Assembly: GCF_023284025.1 (NCBI RefSeq)
Contig: NZ_JAKIKR010000001.1
Span: 62,001-126,000 of the forward strand
DNA length: 64,000 nt
Direction of reading: 5' to 3'
Source of the DNA: Shewanella abyssi
Lineage (GTDB): Bacteria; Pseudomonadota; Gammaproteobacteria; Enterobacterales; Shewanellaceae
Within the stretch, counting starts at the first letter, position 1. Every line of letters starts with the position of its first letter. Below the pieces are notes generated by a model, which was given only the letters and a program-made list of their open reading frames with translations, had not been told where the DNA came from and ran no database searches. A program made the translations under genes and the position numbers. Positions 45,116 through 53,881 of the stretch are shown piece after piece.

Positions 45116-45122
45116 TCATTCA

Positions 45123-45149
45123 AGCCTCGACACTAGTCGGGGCTTTTTT
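45123..45149 (+). terminator. Duplicated terminator in the tRNA-Leu repeat
   Basis: Exact copy, 140 bases on, of the hairpin and T-run behind tRNA-Leu. Confidence 0.88.
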
Positions 45150-45189
45150 GTATCCAGTATTTATTGAACTCAGTTAAGTCCCTGCCAAT

Positions 45190-45254
45190 GGAATTTAAAA
45201 TCCCTCGCTACTCTTAACAGGGCTCGTGCCGGTTCAAGTCCGGCCTCGGTACCA
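45190..45254 (+). pseudogene. Truncated tRNA-Leu copy 2 (3' two-thirds)
   Basis: As copy 1 but more decayed. The anticodon arm reads GGAATTTAAAATCCCT, and one G of the CTCGGGT acceptor strand is missing (CTCGGT then ACCA). No 5' half is present. Confidence 0.88.
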
Positions 45255-45283
45255 TATAATTCTCTTCGGAGAGTTGCAAAAAG

Positions 45284-45309
45284 GCCTCAACGAAAGTTGG
45301 GGCTTTTTT
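45284..45309 (+). terminator. Final terminator behind the tRNA-Leu repeats
   Basis: GCCTCAAC-GAAA-GTTGGGGC stem followed by six T. It differs in sequence from the two repeated terminators, suggesting it was the original downstream one. A small CTCTTCGGAGAG hairpin precedes it. From 45310 to 45516 I see only the AT-rich leader of the next gene. Confidence 0.88.
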
Positions 45310-45516
45310 GTTCCCGAAAATTGTTCATCACTCCATTTATTTTTGCTCTTTTATATCCTTCTTGCCTGTAGCATCAACTTAAGTCTGGCGTAAAAGTAAA
45401 GTAACAAGTTGGTTATGTTTTGATTTTTAACAACCTCGTTTTTATTCTGAACACTGTCATATGCAAAACATGATTGTTTGCCATACTTAGTTTGTTGTGG
45501 CGGGTAAGGTGTGCAT

Positions 45517-46917
45517 ATGCGGTTTACTAGTGTTTTATGCTGTTTTATTTTTGTTGTTAGCTTCTTTGCGGAAGGGAATGAGCGAGATAGTAGTGCTCAA
45601 CGTATGCTATCTCAGCAATTGGCGCTAATGTTCGTTGTGGAGCCTGAGCCTAGGTATGAGCTTGCTAAGCAACGCTTATCTCAGTTAGTTGCTTCTAGAG
45701 ATGACATTGCCAATATAGAACATGAGATTGTTGAGTTTTGGACTCGTAGGCACATACCTATCCGCAACCCTGCCTACAAGTCAGTTAAAGACTCTTATGT
45801 AAGAGCTATGGCGATAGAGCCAAGCTTACCAAGTTACCTACAATTACAGAATCGTTTACGACACCTACAATGGCTATCAATGACAGTGGCATGGACTCCT
45901 ATTGAGATTGAAGGCCTTCTAAGGCCTAATAAGAATCATTCGGCCACAGCTGAGATAGCTAAGCGTTTATGGTTACTCGGAGATGCTGCGCCTCCGCTGG
46001 CGATGCCAAAAACGCCAAATAACTATAATGATGCGCTGGTGAAGTCCATAAAAAGCTTCCAGAGGAGACATGGTCTAAATCCTGATGGGATCATTGGGCC
46101 AGAAACATTGAAATGGTTAAACATACTGCCCAGTGAGAGAGTTTCAATACTGGCCAATAACTTTATGTTAAGAGCCGAGTTTATGGCACAGCAATCGCAA
46201 AGCTTTCTTGTGGTTAATATTCCCGCTTTTGAATTGGAGTTATTTAATAATGGCCGAGTTGAGTTAGCGTCAAGAGTGATAGTCGGCAAGCCTTACCGTC
46301 AAACCCCATTACTCAGTAGCTCAATCTCAAACGTAGTGATTAATCCTAGCTGGAGAGTGCCAAAAACGATTTTATACAATGATCTCTTACCACTAGTGAG
46401 GAAAGACGGTAACTATATTGAAAAGCGAGCGTTTGATGTTTTTGATCGCAATGGAAATCAAGTTGTTAAGTCGGCAGAGCAGTGGCGTGATTTAGCGATG
46501 GGTCCATTCCCATTCCGGTTCGTTCAACGTCCTGGAGTCAATAATACCTTAGGTCGGTATAAATTCTACTTCCCAAATGACCATAGTATCTATTTACACG
46601 ATACTGCAGATCAAAAATTATTTCAGCGTAGCAATAGAGCACTTTCATCGGGTTGCATACGGGTAGAAAATGTTGAAGGATTGGCTAACTGGATCGCTGC
46701 AAACTTAGTTAAAGATAAGCAGACATGGGTTGACAGGCATGTTGATACGCAAAAAACCCAGTGGTTTGCACTTAATGCGACACTCGATGTACATCTAGTG
46801 TATTGGACTGCTTGGATAGACAAAAACAACCTCGCTCAATTTAGAAACGATATCTACCAGAAACAGCTGATGACGGCGGTTTCTGGTTCTACAAAAGAAC
46901 AAATCAACGACTTATAG
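45517..46917 (+). CDS. ldtD: L,D-transpeptidase of the LdtD (YcbB) type
   Basis: Periplasmic enzyme forming 3-3 cross-links in peptidoglycan. The 466-residue protein has a signal peptide (MRFTSVLCCFIFVVSFFAEG). A peptidoglycan-binding domain follows at about 165-205 (IKSFQRRHGLNPDGIIGPET), then a YkuD catalytic domain at about 225-410 with IYLHDT and the active-site Cys in SSGCIRVEN. Start is ATG at 45517 with AAGG upstream; GTG at 45511 is two codons earlier. A MepK-type gene follows after 96 bases, as ycbK follows ycbB in E. coli. Confidence 0.93.
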   Translation: MRFTSVLCCFIFVVSFFAEGNERDSSAQRMLSQQLALMFVVEPEPRYELAKQRLSQLVASRDDIANIEHEIVEFWTRRHIPIRNPAYKSVKDSYVRAMAIEPSLPSYLQLQNRLRHLQWLSMTVAWTPIEIEGLLRPNKNHSATAEIAKRLWLLGDAAPPLAMPKTPNNYNDALVKSIKSFQRRHGLNPDGIIGPETLKWLNILPSERVSILANNFMLRAEFMAQQSQSFLVVNIPAFELELFNNGRVELASRVIVGKPYRQTPLLSSSISNVVINPSWRVPKTILYNDLLPLVRKDGNYIEKRAFDVFDRNGNQVVKSAEQWRDLAMGPFPFRFVQRPGVNNTLGRYKFYFPNDHSIYLHDTADQKLFQRSNRALSSGCIRVENVEGLANWIAANLVKDKQTWVDRHVDTQKTQWFALNATLDVHLVYWTAWIDKNNLAQFRNDIYQKQLMTAVSGSTKEQINDL

Positions 46918-47013
46918 AACACATAGCGATATTTTATACTGATTATTTGCATTCCCAAAATAAACAGGTTAATTTGCCTGCCAGTTGTAGGAAAAGTAGT
47001 CAGTGGTGAAAGT

Positions 47014-47562
47014 GTGACCGTAGTATGTTCTGCTCGTAGACAGTTATTATTGGGCCTTGGTGGAGTTGCAATGTTTTCAATGCTTCCAACAAAGGCACAG
47101 GCAAGTCGTTCAACCAAAGGGGTTCGCAGTTTAGGTTTTTATAACCGCCATACAGGTGAGCGAGAGCAGGGAAGCTATTGGATTGATGGTGATTATCAGA
47201 CTGATATTTTAACAGATTTTAGTCAAGTTTTAAGAGATCATCGTCAAAATGAAGCTGCCCCTATGGATAAACGATTATTTGACTTTGCATATCAATTGAA
47301 AAAATCACTGAGTTTTGATGATGATTTTCATATTATATCGGGCTACCGTTCGCCAAAAACCAACGAAATGTTAGCTAAAAGAAGTAATGGTGTCGCAAAG
47401 AAAAGCTATCATATGAAGGGAATGGCATTAGATATCGCAATCCTTGGTGTGGACCTCGCCGAGGTAAGAAGTGCTGCTATTGCACTTAACTTAGGTGGTG
47501 TTGGCTACTACCCAAATTCCGGATTCGTGCATATCGATACCGGGCCTATAAGAAGCTGGTAA
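47014..47562 (+). CDS. mepK: DUF882/M15-type murein endopeptidase, MepK (YcbK) homologue
   Basis: Zinc peptidase that in E. coli cleaves the 3-3 cross-links made by L,D-transpeptidases. The 182-residue product starts at GTG 47014. It has a twin-arginine signal (SARRQLLLGLGG, ending KAQA). Catalytic zinc-site segments are ISGYRSPKTNEML, SYHMKGMALDIAI (H-x6-D) and GFVHIDTG (HxD). Length equals E. coli MepK. Its position directly after the LdtD-type gene pairs the synthesising and cleaving enzymes for the same bond. Confidence 0.92.
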   Translation: MTVVCSARRQLLLGLGGVAMFSMLPTKAQASRSTKGVRSLGFYNRHTGEREQGSYWIDGDYQTDILTDFSQVLRDHRQNEAAPMDKRLFDFAYQLKKSLSFDDDFHIISGYRSPKTNEMLAKRSNGVAKKSYHMKGMALDIAILGVDLAEVRSAAIALNLGGVGYYPNSGFVHIDTGPIRSW

Positions 47563-47602
47563 CAGTGGTCGTCATTATCAATAAGTGAACTCGAACATTT
47601 TT

Positions 47603-47631
47603 TTGTTTAGTTTACGATTGTATGTTAATAT
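47603..47631 (+). promoter_or_regulatory. Promoter of rplY
   Basis: TTGTTT (47603-47608), 17-base spacer, TAATAT (47626-47631), followed by a leader of about 75 bases. Confidence 0.65.
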
Positions 47632-47646
47632 CCGCCCGCTTTTAGC

Positions 47647-47683
47647 CAGTGATGGTTGGTCGAAAATCGTCACTGTAATTTTT
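47647..47683 (+). promoter_or_regulatory. Candidate L25 autoregulatory leader hairpin
   Basis: The rplY 5' leader folds as CAGTGA...TCACTG around a GATGGT-containing loop region. E. coli L25 represses its own mRNA through a leader that mimics 5S rRNA loop E, whose strand also carries GAUGGU. The resemblance is suggestive only. Confidence 0.4.
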
Positions 47684-47713
47684 ATATCTTATTTCTATTA
47701 AGTGAGTTTTATT

Positions 47714-48001
47714 ATGTCTTACACTATTGCTGCACAAATCCGCACTGAAATCGGGAAAGGTTCGAGCCGCCGCCTACGTCATGCTAACAAAGTTCCTGCT
47801 GTTATCTATGGTCCAGGTAAAGAAGCTATCTCTATCGTTTTTGATCATAAAGATATCATCAACATCCAAGGCAACGACGATTTCTACAATACTGACCTAA
47901 CTATCGCTTTAGATGGTAAAGATGTATTAGTACGTGTTCAAGACATGCAACGTCATGCGTACAAGACTTTAGTTGAACATATTGACTTCAAATTTGCTTA
48001 A
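47714..48001 (+). CDS. rplY: 50S ribosomal protein L25
   Basis: Binds 5S rRNA loop E in the large subunit. The 95-residue protein matches the short E. coli-type L25, without the CTC extension. It has [20 protein letters not shown] and [11 protein letters not shown] at the start and [15 protein letters not shown] at the end. Start is ATG at 47714; an in-frame ATG-like start four codons upstream is less likely. It is monocistronic with its own promoter and terminator. Confidence 0.97.
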   Translation: MSYTIAAQIRTEIGKGSSRRLRHANKVPAVIYGPGKEAISIVFDHKDIINIQGNDDFYNTDLTIALDGKDVLVRVQDMQRHAYKTLVEHIDFKFA

Positions 48002-48015
48002 GTTTTAAGTGAATT

Positions 48016-48046
48016 GAAAAAGCGCCTAATTTGGCGCTTTTTTTTG
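48016..48046. terminator. Terminator of rplY, possibly bidirectional
   Basis: AAAAGCGCC / GGCGCTTTT stem with TAATTT loop followed by T8. The A-run on the left may also serve the convergent spoVR operon. Confidence 0.9.
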
Positions 48047-48074
48047 TGATGGCAAAACGTGATTTAAATGTTGT

Positions 48075-49583
48075 CTAACTGCGTTCAGGGCAGGCGGCTA
48101 TCACCTTATTCTCTCCATTTTCACCTTGTTCAATCCTTACATCAAACCCCCATAAACGATGGATATGTTTGACGACTTCATGCCGGGTGTCAGCTAACGG
48201 GATCCTCGCATTTGGAACATAACGTAATGTTAAAGACCTATCACCTGATACTTCCACATTGTGGACTTGTATATTTGGCTCTAGGTTAGACAAGTTATAT
48301 TGCTGCGATAGCTTTTCTCTTATCTCTTTGTACCCCTGCTCGTCATGAATAGCTGAAACCTCTAGGTGATTTTTATTGTCATCATCTAGGATTGAAAAAA
48401 GCCTAAACTGACGAATGATGCTGGGTGAAAGGTATTGGCTAATAAAACTTTCATCTTTGAAGTTTTCCATCGCAAAGTGCACCGTTGTTAGCCAATCACT
48501 CCCTGCAATATCAGGAAACCATTCTTTATCTTCTTCGGTAGGTTTCTCACATATGCGACGAATATCAATAAACATATTGAAGCCAAGGGCGTATGGGTTT
48601 ATGCCACTATAGTGTGGGCTATTGTAGCTAGGTTGGATGACAACATTGGTATGGTTTTGTAAAAATTCTAGCATAAACCTATCTGTCACCAGCCCTTCAT
48701 CATATAGATGGTTAAGAATGGTGTAATGCCAAAATGTAGCCCAGCCTTCGTTCATCACTTGAGTTTGTTTTTGTGGGTAGAAGTATTGGCCCATTTTCCT
48801 CACTATTCGAACAATTTCCCTTTGCCAAGGCTCTAAAAGTGGGGCATTTTTCTCAATGAAGTACAATATATTTTCTTGCGGCTCTGATGGGAAATGCTGT
48901 TTTTTAGCCATTGACTCCTCTTGTGGTGTTTCTGGCACCGTGCGCCAGAGATCGTTAACTTGGCTTTGTAGATAGGCTTCTCTATCTTTTTGACGCATTT
49001 GCTCCTCTTTAAAGGAGATCTCACTTGGACGTTTATATCGGTCTACACCAAAACTCATTAGTGCATGGCATGAGTCAATGATACTTTCAACTCTTTCAAT
49101 ACCATGCAACTCTTCACACTCACTGATGTAATTACGGGCAAACACTAAGTAATCTATTATGGAACTTGCATCGGTCCATGTTTTAAATAGATAGTTGCCC
49201 TTAAAAAAGCTATTGTGGCCGAAACTGGCATGGGCCATCACTAAGGCTTGCATGGTGATAGTATTTTCTTCCATAAGATAGGCGATGCAGGGATCTGAAT
49301 TAATGACAATTTCATAAGCTAACCCCATTTGTCCGCGCTTATAACCCTGCTCTGTCTCGATAAAGCGTTTACCGAAGGACCAATGAGTATAGCCAATAGG
49401 CATCCCTATTCCAGCGTAGGCATCCATCATCTGTTCTGCAGTAATTACTTCTACTTGATTAGGGTATGAATCTAACCGGTAGTGGTTAGCGACGCGCTCT
49501 ATTTCGGTCAAATAGCTTTGTAGCAGATCAAAATTCCAATCGGGTCCATCATCTAACGGTTTTCTTTTTTCTGTTTTGTCCAT
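48075..49583 (-). CDS. ycgB: SpoVR family protein (YcgB)
   Basis: A 502-residue cytosolic protein of the SpoVR family, named for a Bacillus spore-cortex gene but widespread in non-sporulators as part of a stress or dormancy operon. Typical segments include ADQMMDAY-like EQMMDAYAGIGMP, YTHWSFGKRF, HASFGHNSFF, MNEGWATFWHY and HYSGINPYALG. HWSFGK and HxxFGHN are conserved histidine-rich motifs that may bind a metal. Start is ATG at 49583, nine bases after yeaH. The biochemical activity is unknown. Confidence 0.94.
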   Translation of the reverse strand: MDKTEKRKPLDDGPDWNFDLLQSYLTEIERVANHYRLDSYPNQVEVITAEQMMDAYAGIGMPIGYTHWSFGKRFIETEQGYKRGQMGLAYEIVINSDPCIAYLMEENTITMQALVMAHASFGHNSFFKGNYLFKTWTDASSIIDYLVFARNYISECEELHGIERVESIIDSCHALMSFGVDRYKRPSEISFKEEQMRQKDREAYLQSQVNDLWRTVPETPQEESMAKKQHFPSEPQENILYFIEKNAPLLEPWQREIVRIVRKMGQYFYPQKQTQVMNEGWATFWHYTILNHLYDEGLVTDRFMLEFLQNHTNVVIQPSYNSPHYSGINPYALGFNMFIDIRRICEKPTEEDKEWFPDIAGSDWLTTVHFAMENFKDESFISQYLSPSIIRQFRLFSILDDDNKNHLEVSAIHDEQGYKEIREKLSQQYNLSNLEPNIQVHNVEVSGDRSLTLRYVPNARIPLADTRHEVVKHIHRLWGFDVRIEQGENGENKVIAACPERS

Positions 49584-49592
49584 AATGTCCCC

Positions 49593-50861
49593 TTACACTG
49601 CTTGTTTCTTGAATAACTCTCTAAACACGGGATAGATATCTTCGGCTTGTTTTATGTGTTGAACCGCGATGTTGGCGTGTGTTTTCTGTAATGTTTCGTA
49701 CTCTCGCCACAGTGTTTGATGCGCTCTGTTGGTTATTTCTATATAGCTAAAATACCTGACAACAGGCAGTAACTGTTTTTCGAGGACCTGACGACAAGAA
49801 GGTGAGTCATCGGCCCAGTTGTCTCCATCGGAGGCTTGTGCTGCATATATATTCCACTCATTAGCCGGGTAACGTTTTTGTTGGATCTCATGCATTAATT
49901 TAAGTGCACTTGAAACAATGGTTCCACCAGTTTCTTGTGAGTAGAAAAATTCGTGTTCATCAACCTCTTTTGCTTGGGTATGGTGGCGGATGTAAACCAC
50001 TTCCAAGTTTTTATAGGTGCGAGTTAAAAAGAGGTATAGCAAGATATAAAAACGCTTTGCCATGTCTTTTGTTGCTTGGTCCATCGAACCAGAAACGTCC
50101 ATAAGGCAGAACATAACAGCTTGGCTTGAAGGAACTTCACGTTTAGCATAATTGTTATAACGCAAATCGAAGGTGTCAATAAATGGCACTTTCTTTATTC
50201 GGCGCTGAAGATCGTCAATCTCGGCTCTAAGGGCTAATATGCGCTCAGCGTTAGAACCCGCTGTACCTTCAAGCTCCATAAGTTCTTTTTGTAGTTCTTT
50301 TACTGTACGTTTTTTTGATGATGTCATTGCCATGCGGCGCGCAATAGAGGACCGTAATGAACGAATGATATTGATATTGGCTGGCACGCCATCATTGGTA
50401 AACCCAGCCCGATAAACTTGATACTCCACGAGTTTGTTAAGTCGATTTTTTTGCAGGTTAGGCAGCTCCAAATCTTCAAACAGTAACTCCAAATACTCAT
50501 CTTTTGAGATCTGAAATACAAAATCGTCATTACCTTCGCCGGAATCAGAGGCTTCACCTTGTCCGGCACCTTGACCTCCACCGGAAGGGGGTCTTTCAAT
50601 TTGATCTCCACGGCTGAATTTATCATTTCCTGGGTGAACACGCTCTCTGACTCCGCCACTGCCTTGGTGAAATGTAGGTTCGCTTATGTCACGGGTGGGA
50701 ATGCTTATTTTCTCCCCTTTATCGACATCGGTGACACTGCGGTGTGTAACAGCATCACTCACCGCTTTTTTAATCTGTTTTTTATAGCGATTAAGAAATC
50801 GCTGACGATTAACTGTACTCCTGCCTTTTGCATTGAGCCTTCGATCTATGAAATTGGCCAT
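49593..50861 (-). CDS. yeaH: YeaH/YhbH family protein (DUF444)
   Basis: A 422-residue protein with a von Willebrand A-like domain in its C-terminal half. The MIDAS-type DVSGSMD occurs near residue 250 ([16 protein letters not shown]), followed by the SDGDNWAD segment. The N-terminus is basic and disordered ([20 protein letters not shown]). Partner of the PrkA kinase YeaG in the nitrogen/stationary-phase stress response. It lies 52 bases downstream of yeaG and nine bases upstream of spoVR in one operon. Confidence 0.94.
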   Translation of the reverse strand: MANFIDRRLNAKGRSTVNRQRFLNRYKKQIKKAVSDAVTHRSVTDVDKGEKISIPTRDISEPTFHQGSGGVRERVHPGNDKFSRGDQIERPPSGGGQGAGQGEASDSGEGNDDFVFQISKDEYLELLFEDLELPNLQKNRLNKLVEYQVYRAGFTNDGVPANINIIRSLRSSIARRMAMTSSKKRTVKELQKELMELEGTAGSNAERILALRAEIDDLQRRIKKVPFIDTFDLRYNNYAKREVPSSQAVMFCLMDVSGSMDQATKDMAKRFYILLYLFLTRTYKNLEVVYIRHHTQAKEVDEHEFFYSQETGGTIVSSALKLMHEIQQKRYPANEWNIYAAQASDGDNWADDSPSCRQVLEKQLLPVVRYFSYIEITNRAHQTLWREYETLQKTHANIAVQHIKQAEDIYPVFRELFKKQAV

Positions 50862-50913
50862 TCGCGCCTCCGAGCCTATGAAGCGAGGGAAAAACCTCCC
50901 CCATTTGGCTTTA

Positions 50914-52848
50914 TTAAGAAGATTTTCTGACTCTCAGATACCATTCTGATAGCAATCTAACTTGCTTTTGGGTATAGCCTTTTTCCATCATACGGTTAAC
51001 AAAATCATCATGTTTTCGTTGATCATCAGTAGATGTTTTGCCATTAAAAGAGATTACGGGAAGCAGATCTTCTGTGTTAGAGAACATCTTCTTCTCAATA
51101 ACGGTTCTGAGTTTTTCATAACTAGTCCACAGCGGGTTAGTGCCTTCGTTATTGGCTCTTGCCCTAAGTACAAAGTTAACAATCTCATTTCTGAAGTCTT
51201 TGGGGTTACTGATCCCAGCGGGCTTTTCTATCTTTTCAAGTTCAGCATTTAGTGCTGATCTATCAAAAAGTTGCCCTGTTTCTGGGTCTCTGTATTCTTG
51301 ATCTTGGATCCAAAAATCCGCATAGGTGACATAACGGTCAAAAATGTTCTGTCCATATTCGGAATAGGACTCTAGATAAGCTGTTTGGATCTCTTTACCG
51401 ATGAATTCAACATATTTAGGAATAAGGTAGCCCTTTAGGAACTCTAAATATCGCTCAGCGGTTTCTGCTGGAAACTGCTCTTGCTCAATTTGACGCTCTA
51501 ATACATAAAAGAGGTGCACTGGATTTGCGGCGATTTCTGTATTGTCGAAATTAAATACTTTTGACAATATTTTGAATGAAAAACGGGTTGATAAGCCCAC
51601 CATACCTTCATCTACACCGGCATAGTCTCGATACTCTTGATATGATTTTGCTTTAGGGTCGGTATCTTTAAGGCTTTCGCCATTATACACCCGCATTTTG
51701 GAGTAAATAGAAGAGTTTTCTGGGGCGATTACACGTGAAAGTACACTGAATTGTGCCAAAGTTTCTAGCGTACCTGGTGCACAAGGGGTATTGGCTAACT
51801 CTGAGTTTGTGAGTAGTTTTTCGTAAATCCGTACCTCTTCAGATAAGCGTAAACAATAAGGGACTTTTACGATATAAACACGGTCCAGAAATGCTTCATT
51901 GGTTTTATTATTCCTAAAGGCTGTCCACTCTGATTCATTAGAGTGGGCGAGAATAATGCCACCGAAGGGCAGGGCTGAAAGCCCCTCTGTACCGTTATAA
52001 TTTCCCTCTTGGGTTGCAGTCAATAGTGGGTGAAGCACTTTAATCGGTGCTTTAAACATCTCTACAAACTCCATCATGCCTTGGTTTGCACGACATAAGG
52101 CGCCTGAATAAGAATAGGCATCTGCATCATTTTGTGCAAAATGCTCTAACTGTCGAATATCAACTTTACCGACTAGCGATGAGATATCTTGATTGTTTTC
52201 ATCACCAGGCTCTGTTTTGGCAATAGCGAGCTGATCTAAGATTGAAGGGTAGACTTTGACCACTTTGAACTTTGAAATATCACCGCCAAACTCATGCAGA
52301 CGTTTAACAGCCCAAGGTGACATAATGCTTTTCAAGTACCGTTTTGGAATATTGTACTCTTGCTTAAGGATTTGACCATCTTCATCTAGGTTAAATAGGC
52401 AAAATGGATGGTCATTGACGGGGCTGCGAACACCGTCAGCGGTGAGGACATAAATGGGTACCTTTTGCATTAATGCTTTAAGTTTCTCTGCTAAGGAGGA
52501 CTTACCACCACCTACTGGCCCTAAGAGGTAAAGGATCTGTTTTGACTCTTCCAGTCCTTGGGCCGAATGTTTCAAATAAGCCACAATTTGTTCAATGGCT
52601 GATTCCATTCCATAAAAGTCTTTGAAGGCTGGATATCTGGAAATCAAACGATTAGAAAATAGCCGACTGAGTACTGGCTCTTTTGAAGTATCAATTAATT
52701 CTGGTTCACCAATGGCGATTAATAGCCGTTCGGCTGCAGATACAAATGCGCAACGGTCCTCTTTACATATGCTCAAAAACTCCTCTAATGAATACTCTTC
52801 ATCAAGTTTTTTTTCATAGCGCTGTTGGTAATGCTCGAAAATACCCAT
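50914..52848 (-). CDS. yeaG: PrkA family serine protein kinase YeaG
   Basis: Serine kinase with an AAA-like N-terminal part and the PrkA C-terminal domain; in E. coli it acts in sustained nitrogen starvation and stationary phase. The 644-residue protein starts at ATG 52848 ([13 protein letters not shown]), preceded by an AGGGGGTGG element. It contains the P-loop [12 protein letters not shown] (about residue 105), and [15 protein letters not shown] longer frame to 52950 has no family support. First gene of the yeaG-yeaH-spoVR operon. Confidence 0.95.
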   Translation of the reverse strand: MGIFEHYQQRYEKKLDEEYSLEEFLSICKEDRCAFVSAAERLLIAIGEPELIDTSKEPVLSRLFSNRLISRYPAFKDFYGMESAIEQIVAYLKHSAQGLEESKQILYLLGPVGGGKSSLAEKLKALMQKVPIYVLTADGVRSPVNDHPFCLFNLDEDGQILKQEYNIPKRYLKSIMSPWAVKRLHEFGGDISKFKVVKVYPSILDQLAIAKTEPGDENNQDISSLVGKVDIRQLEHFAQNDADAYSYSGALCRANQGMMEFVEMFKAPIKVLHPLLTATQEGNYNGTEGLSALPFGGIILAHSNESEWTAFRNNKTNEAFLDRVYIVKVPYCLRLSEEVRIYEKLLTNSELANTPCAPGTLETLAQFSVLSRVIAPENSSIYSKMRVYNGESLKDTDPKAKSYQEYRDYAGVDEGMVGLSTRFSFKILSKVFNFDNTEIAANPVHLFYVLERQIEQEQFPAETAERYLEFLKGYLIPKYVEFIGKEIQTAYLESYSEYGQNIFDRYVTYADFWIQDQEYRDPETGQLFDRSALNAELEKIEKPAGISNPKDFRNEIVNFVLRARANNEGTNPLWTSYEKLRTVIEKKMFSNTEDLLPVISFNGKTSTDDQRKHDDFVNRMMEKGYTQKQVRLLSEWYLRVRKSS

Positions 52849-52965
52849 AAACCACCCCCTAAACAACCTAAATAGAATTAGAGGCTGATAACTGTGGCCT
52901 CCTACTATTAAGGTTAGACCTAATTTGCTAGGGATGAGATGAAAAACCAAATAAAAACAATAAGA

Positions 52966-52990
52966 AATAGTTGCAATTGCAATAGTTGCA
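52966..52990 (-). promoter_or_regulatory. Direct repeats with an internal palindrome upstream of yeaG
   Basis: AATAGTTGCA occurs at 52966-52975 and 52981-52990 (15-base spacing). Between them TTGCAATTGCAA (52971-52982) is a perfect 12-base palindrome. It sits about 120 bases before the yeaG start, a distance suited to an activator site. The regulator is unknown. Confidence 0.4.
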
Positions 52991-53180
52991 GTTGAGATAA
53001 AGCCGCTAATAATGCTTTATTCGTTCAAATTAGAGACTAATAAATAGCCGTTTTTTACGTTTATAGTTTGCAAAAAATTAGCGGAATGATGAGTTATCGT
53101 CATTGTCTATTTTTGATTGTCTAAATGTGATTAGGACTAACAGGAGGATATTGAGTAATTGGTCATGAAGCGAGGGCTAA

Positions 53181-53210
53181 TAAAATCCGAGCTTATAGAA
53201 AACTCGGATT
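53181..53210 (-). terminator. Terminator of dsbB
   Basis: On the - strand AATCCGAG / CTCGGATT stem with an 11-base loop followed by TTATTA. Confidence 0.7.
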
Positions 53211-53283
53211 AGTTACTTGTTGTATATGAAGATAAATATCTTGGCTGACTTGATGTTACCAGACATTAGAAAATGAAGATTAG

Positions 53284-53799
53284 CTACTTCTTTAACCTTA
53301 AAGCGGGTACAAAACAGATTAACAAGGCAACAAGGTAAACTGAAAACGCAACAATCATCCATTGTCCCATCGTTACACCCATCATCTCCCATGGTATATC
53401 TGAACACATTCCTGTTGGCATAAACACCGATGGAAACCATTCATGCAGTGGCATCCAAGTTGGAAACTCCGGGAGGAATGAACAGGTTGCAAATGGAGAT
53501 GGGTTGGTTTGCATATCTACTAATTCTAGTGCAAGTTTTAGTCCCCATGCGGCGCTTACTCCCCATATGATCAACGCTGCCAATCTAGCAATACGAGATT
53601 GGTAACCTGCTAAACCTATAACCGCAGCAAACAAAATACCAAAGATAGCTAACCTTTGATAGATGCACATCACACAAGGATCGAGCTTCATGACATATTG
53701 GAAAAACAGCGCTGCTAACTCTAACATAACAGCGGTAGCAGTGAGGGTCAGCCAAGCGGCTCGTGATTGGGCAAAACGGGTTAATGCATTCAACGACAA
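53284..53799 (-). CDS. dsbB: Disulfide bond formation protein DsbB
   Basis: Inner-membrane quinone reductase that reoxidises DsbA. The 171-residue protein has four membrane segments. The first periplasmic loop carries CVMC (in [11 protein letters not shown], about residues 41-47). The second loop carries the other redox pair, in [11 protein letters not shown] and PTGMCSD. All four essential cysteines are present. Start is ATG at 53799. It is separated from the upstream nhaB by a strong terminator. In E. coli dsbB, nhaB and fadR are likewise adjacent. Confidence 0.96.
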   Translation of the reverse strand: MSLNALTRFAQSRAAWLTLTATAVMLELAALFFQYVMKLDPCVMCIYQRLAIFGILFAAVIGLAGYQSRIARLAALIIWGVSAAWGLKLALELVDMQTNPSPFATCSFLPEFPTWMPLHEWFPSVFMPTGMCSDIPWEMMGVTMGQWMIVAFSVYLVALLICFVPALRLKK

Positions 53800-53813
53800 G
53801 TCTCCATTGCAAA

Positions 53814-53842
53814 TATAAAACGCCCTAATTAGGGCGTTTTAT
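53814..53842 (-). terminator. Terminator between nhaB and dsbB
   Basis: AAAACGCCCTAATTAGGGCGTTTT is a perfect stem with A/T runs on both sides, read here for nhaB. Confidence 0.9.
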
Positions 53843-53881
53843 AGGACTAACTATGATTAAAATAGTTCAGTTATTGCATTA

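Larger units (their letters stand above)
44945..45254 (+). repeat. 140-bp tandem repeat built from the tRNA-Leu 3' part and its terminator (about 2.2 copies)
   Basis: CGTGCCGGTTCAAG occurs at 44945, 45085 and 45225, an exact 140-base period. Each unit holds the T-arm, acceptor 3' strand and CCA of tRNA-Leu, the terminator GCCTCGACACTAGTCGGGGC (then T-run), and a 45-base spacer leading into a copy of the anticodon arm. Copies are almost identical; differences include G/T in the post-terminator segment, GGGATTT/GGAATTT in the anticodon arm, A/T in the variable arm, and a lost G near the last CCA. The layout recalls the rtT repeats behind E. coli tyrT. Confidence 0.93.
52849..53283. other. Intergenic region between yeaG and dsbB
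   Basis: About 435 bases with no gene. It holds the yeaG leader and promoter region with the 52966-52990 repeats, then AT-rich sequence to about 53180, then the dsbB terminator. No small reading frame with a good start was found. Confidence 0.6.

Noticed and set aside
45050-45254. Two further tRNA-Leu genes
   Set aside because: The 5' acceptor strand and D-arm are absent in both copies and the last has a deletion in the acceptor; annotated as truncated copies instead.
44945-45254. CRISPR array or phage attachment site
   Set aside because: The period is 140 bases with nearly identical whole units rather than short repeats with unique spacers; no integrase or foreign genes lie nearby, so an att site is not supported.
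52849-53040. Sigma-54 promoter for yeaG
   Set aside because: CTGCAACTATTGCA on the - strand looks partly similar, but the GG of the -24 element and the correct spacing to GC at -12 are missing.
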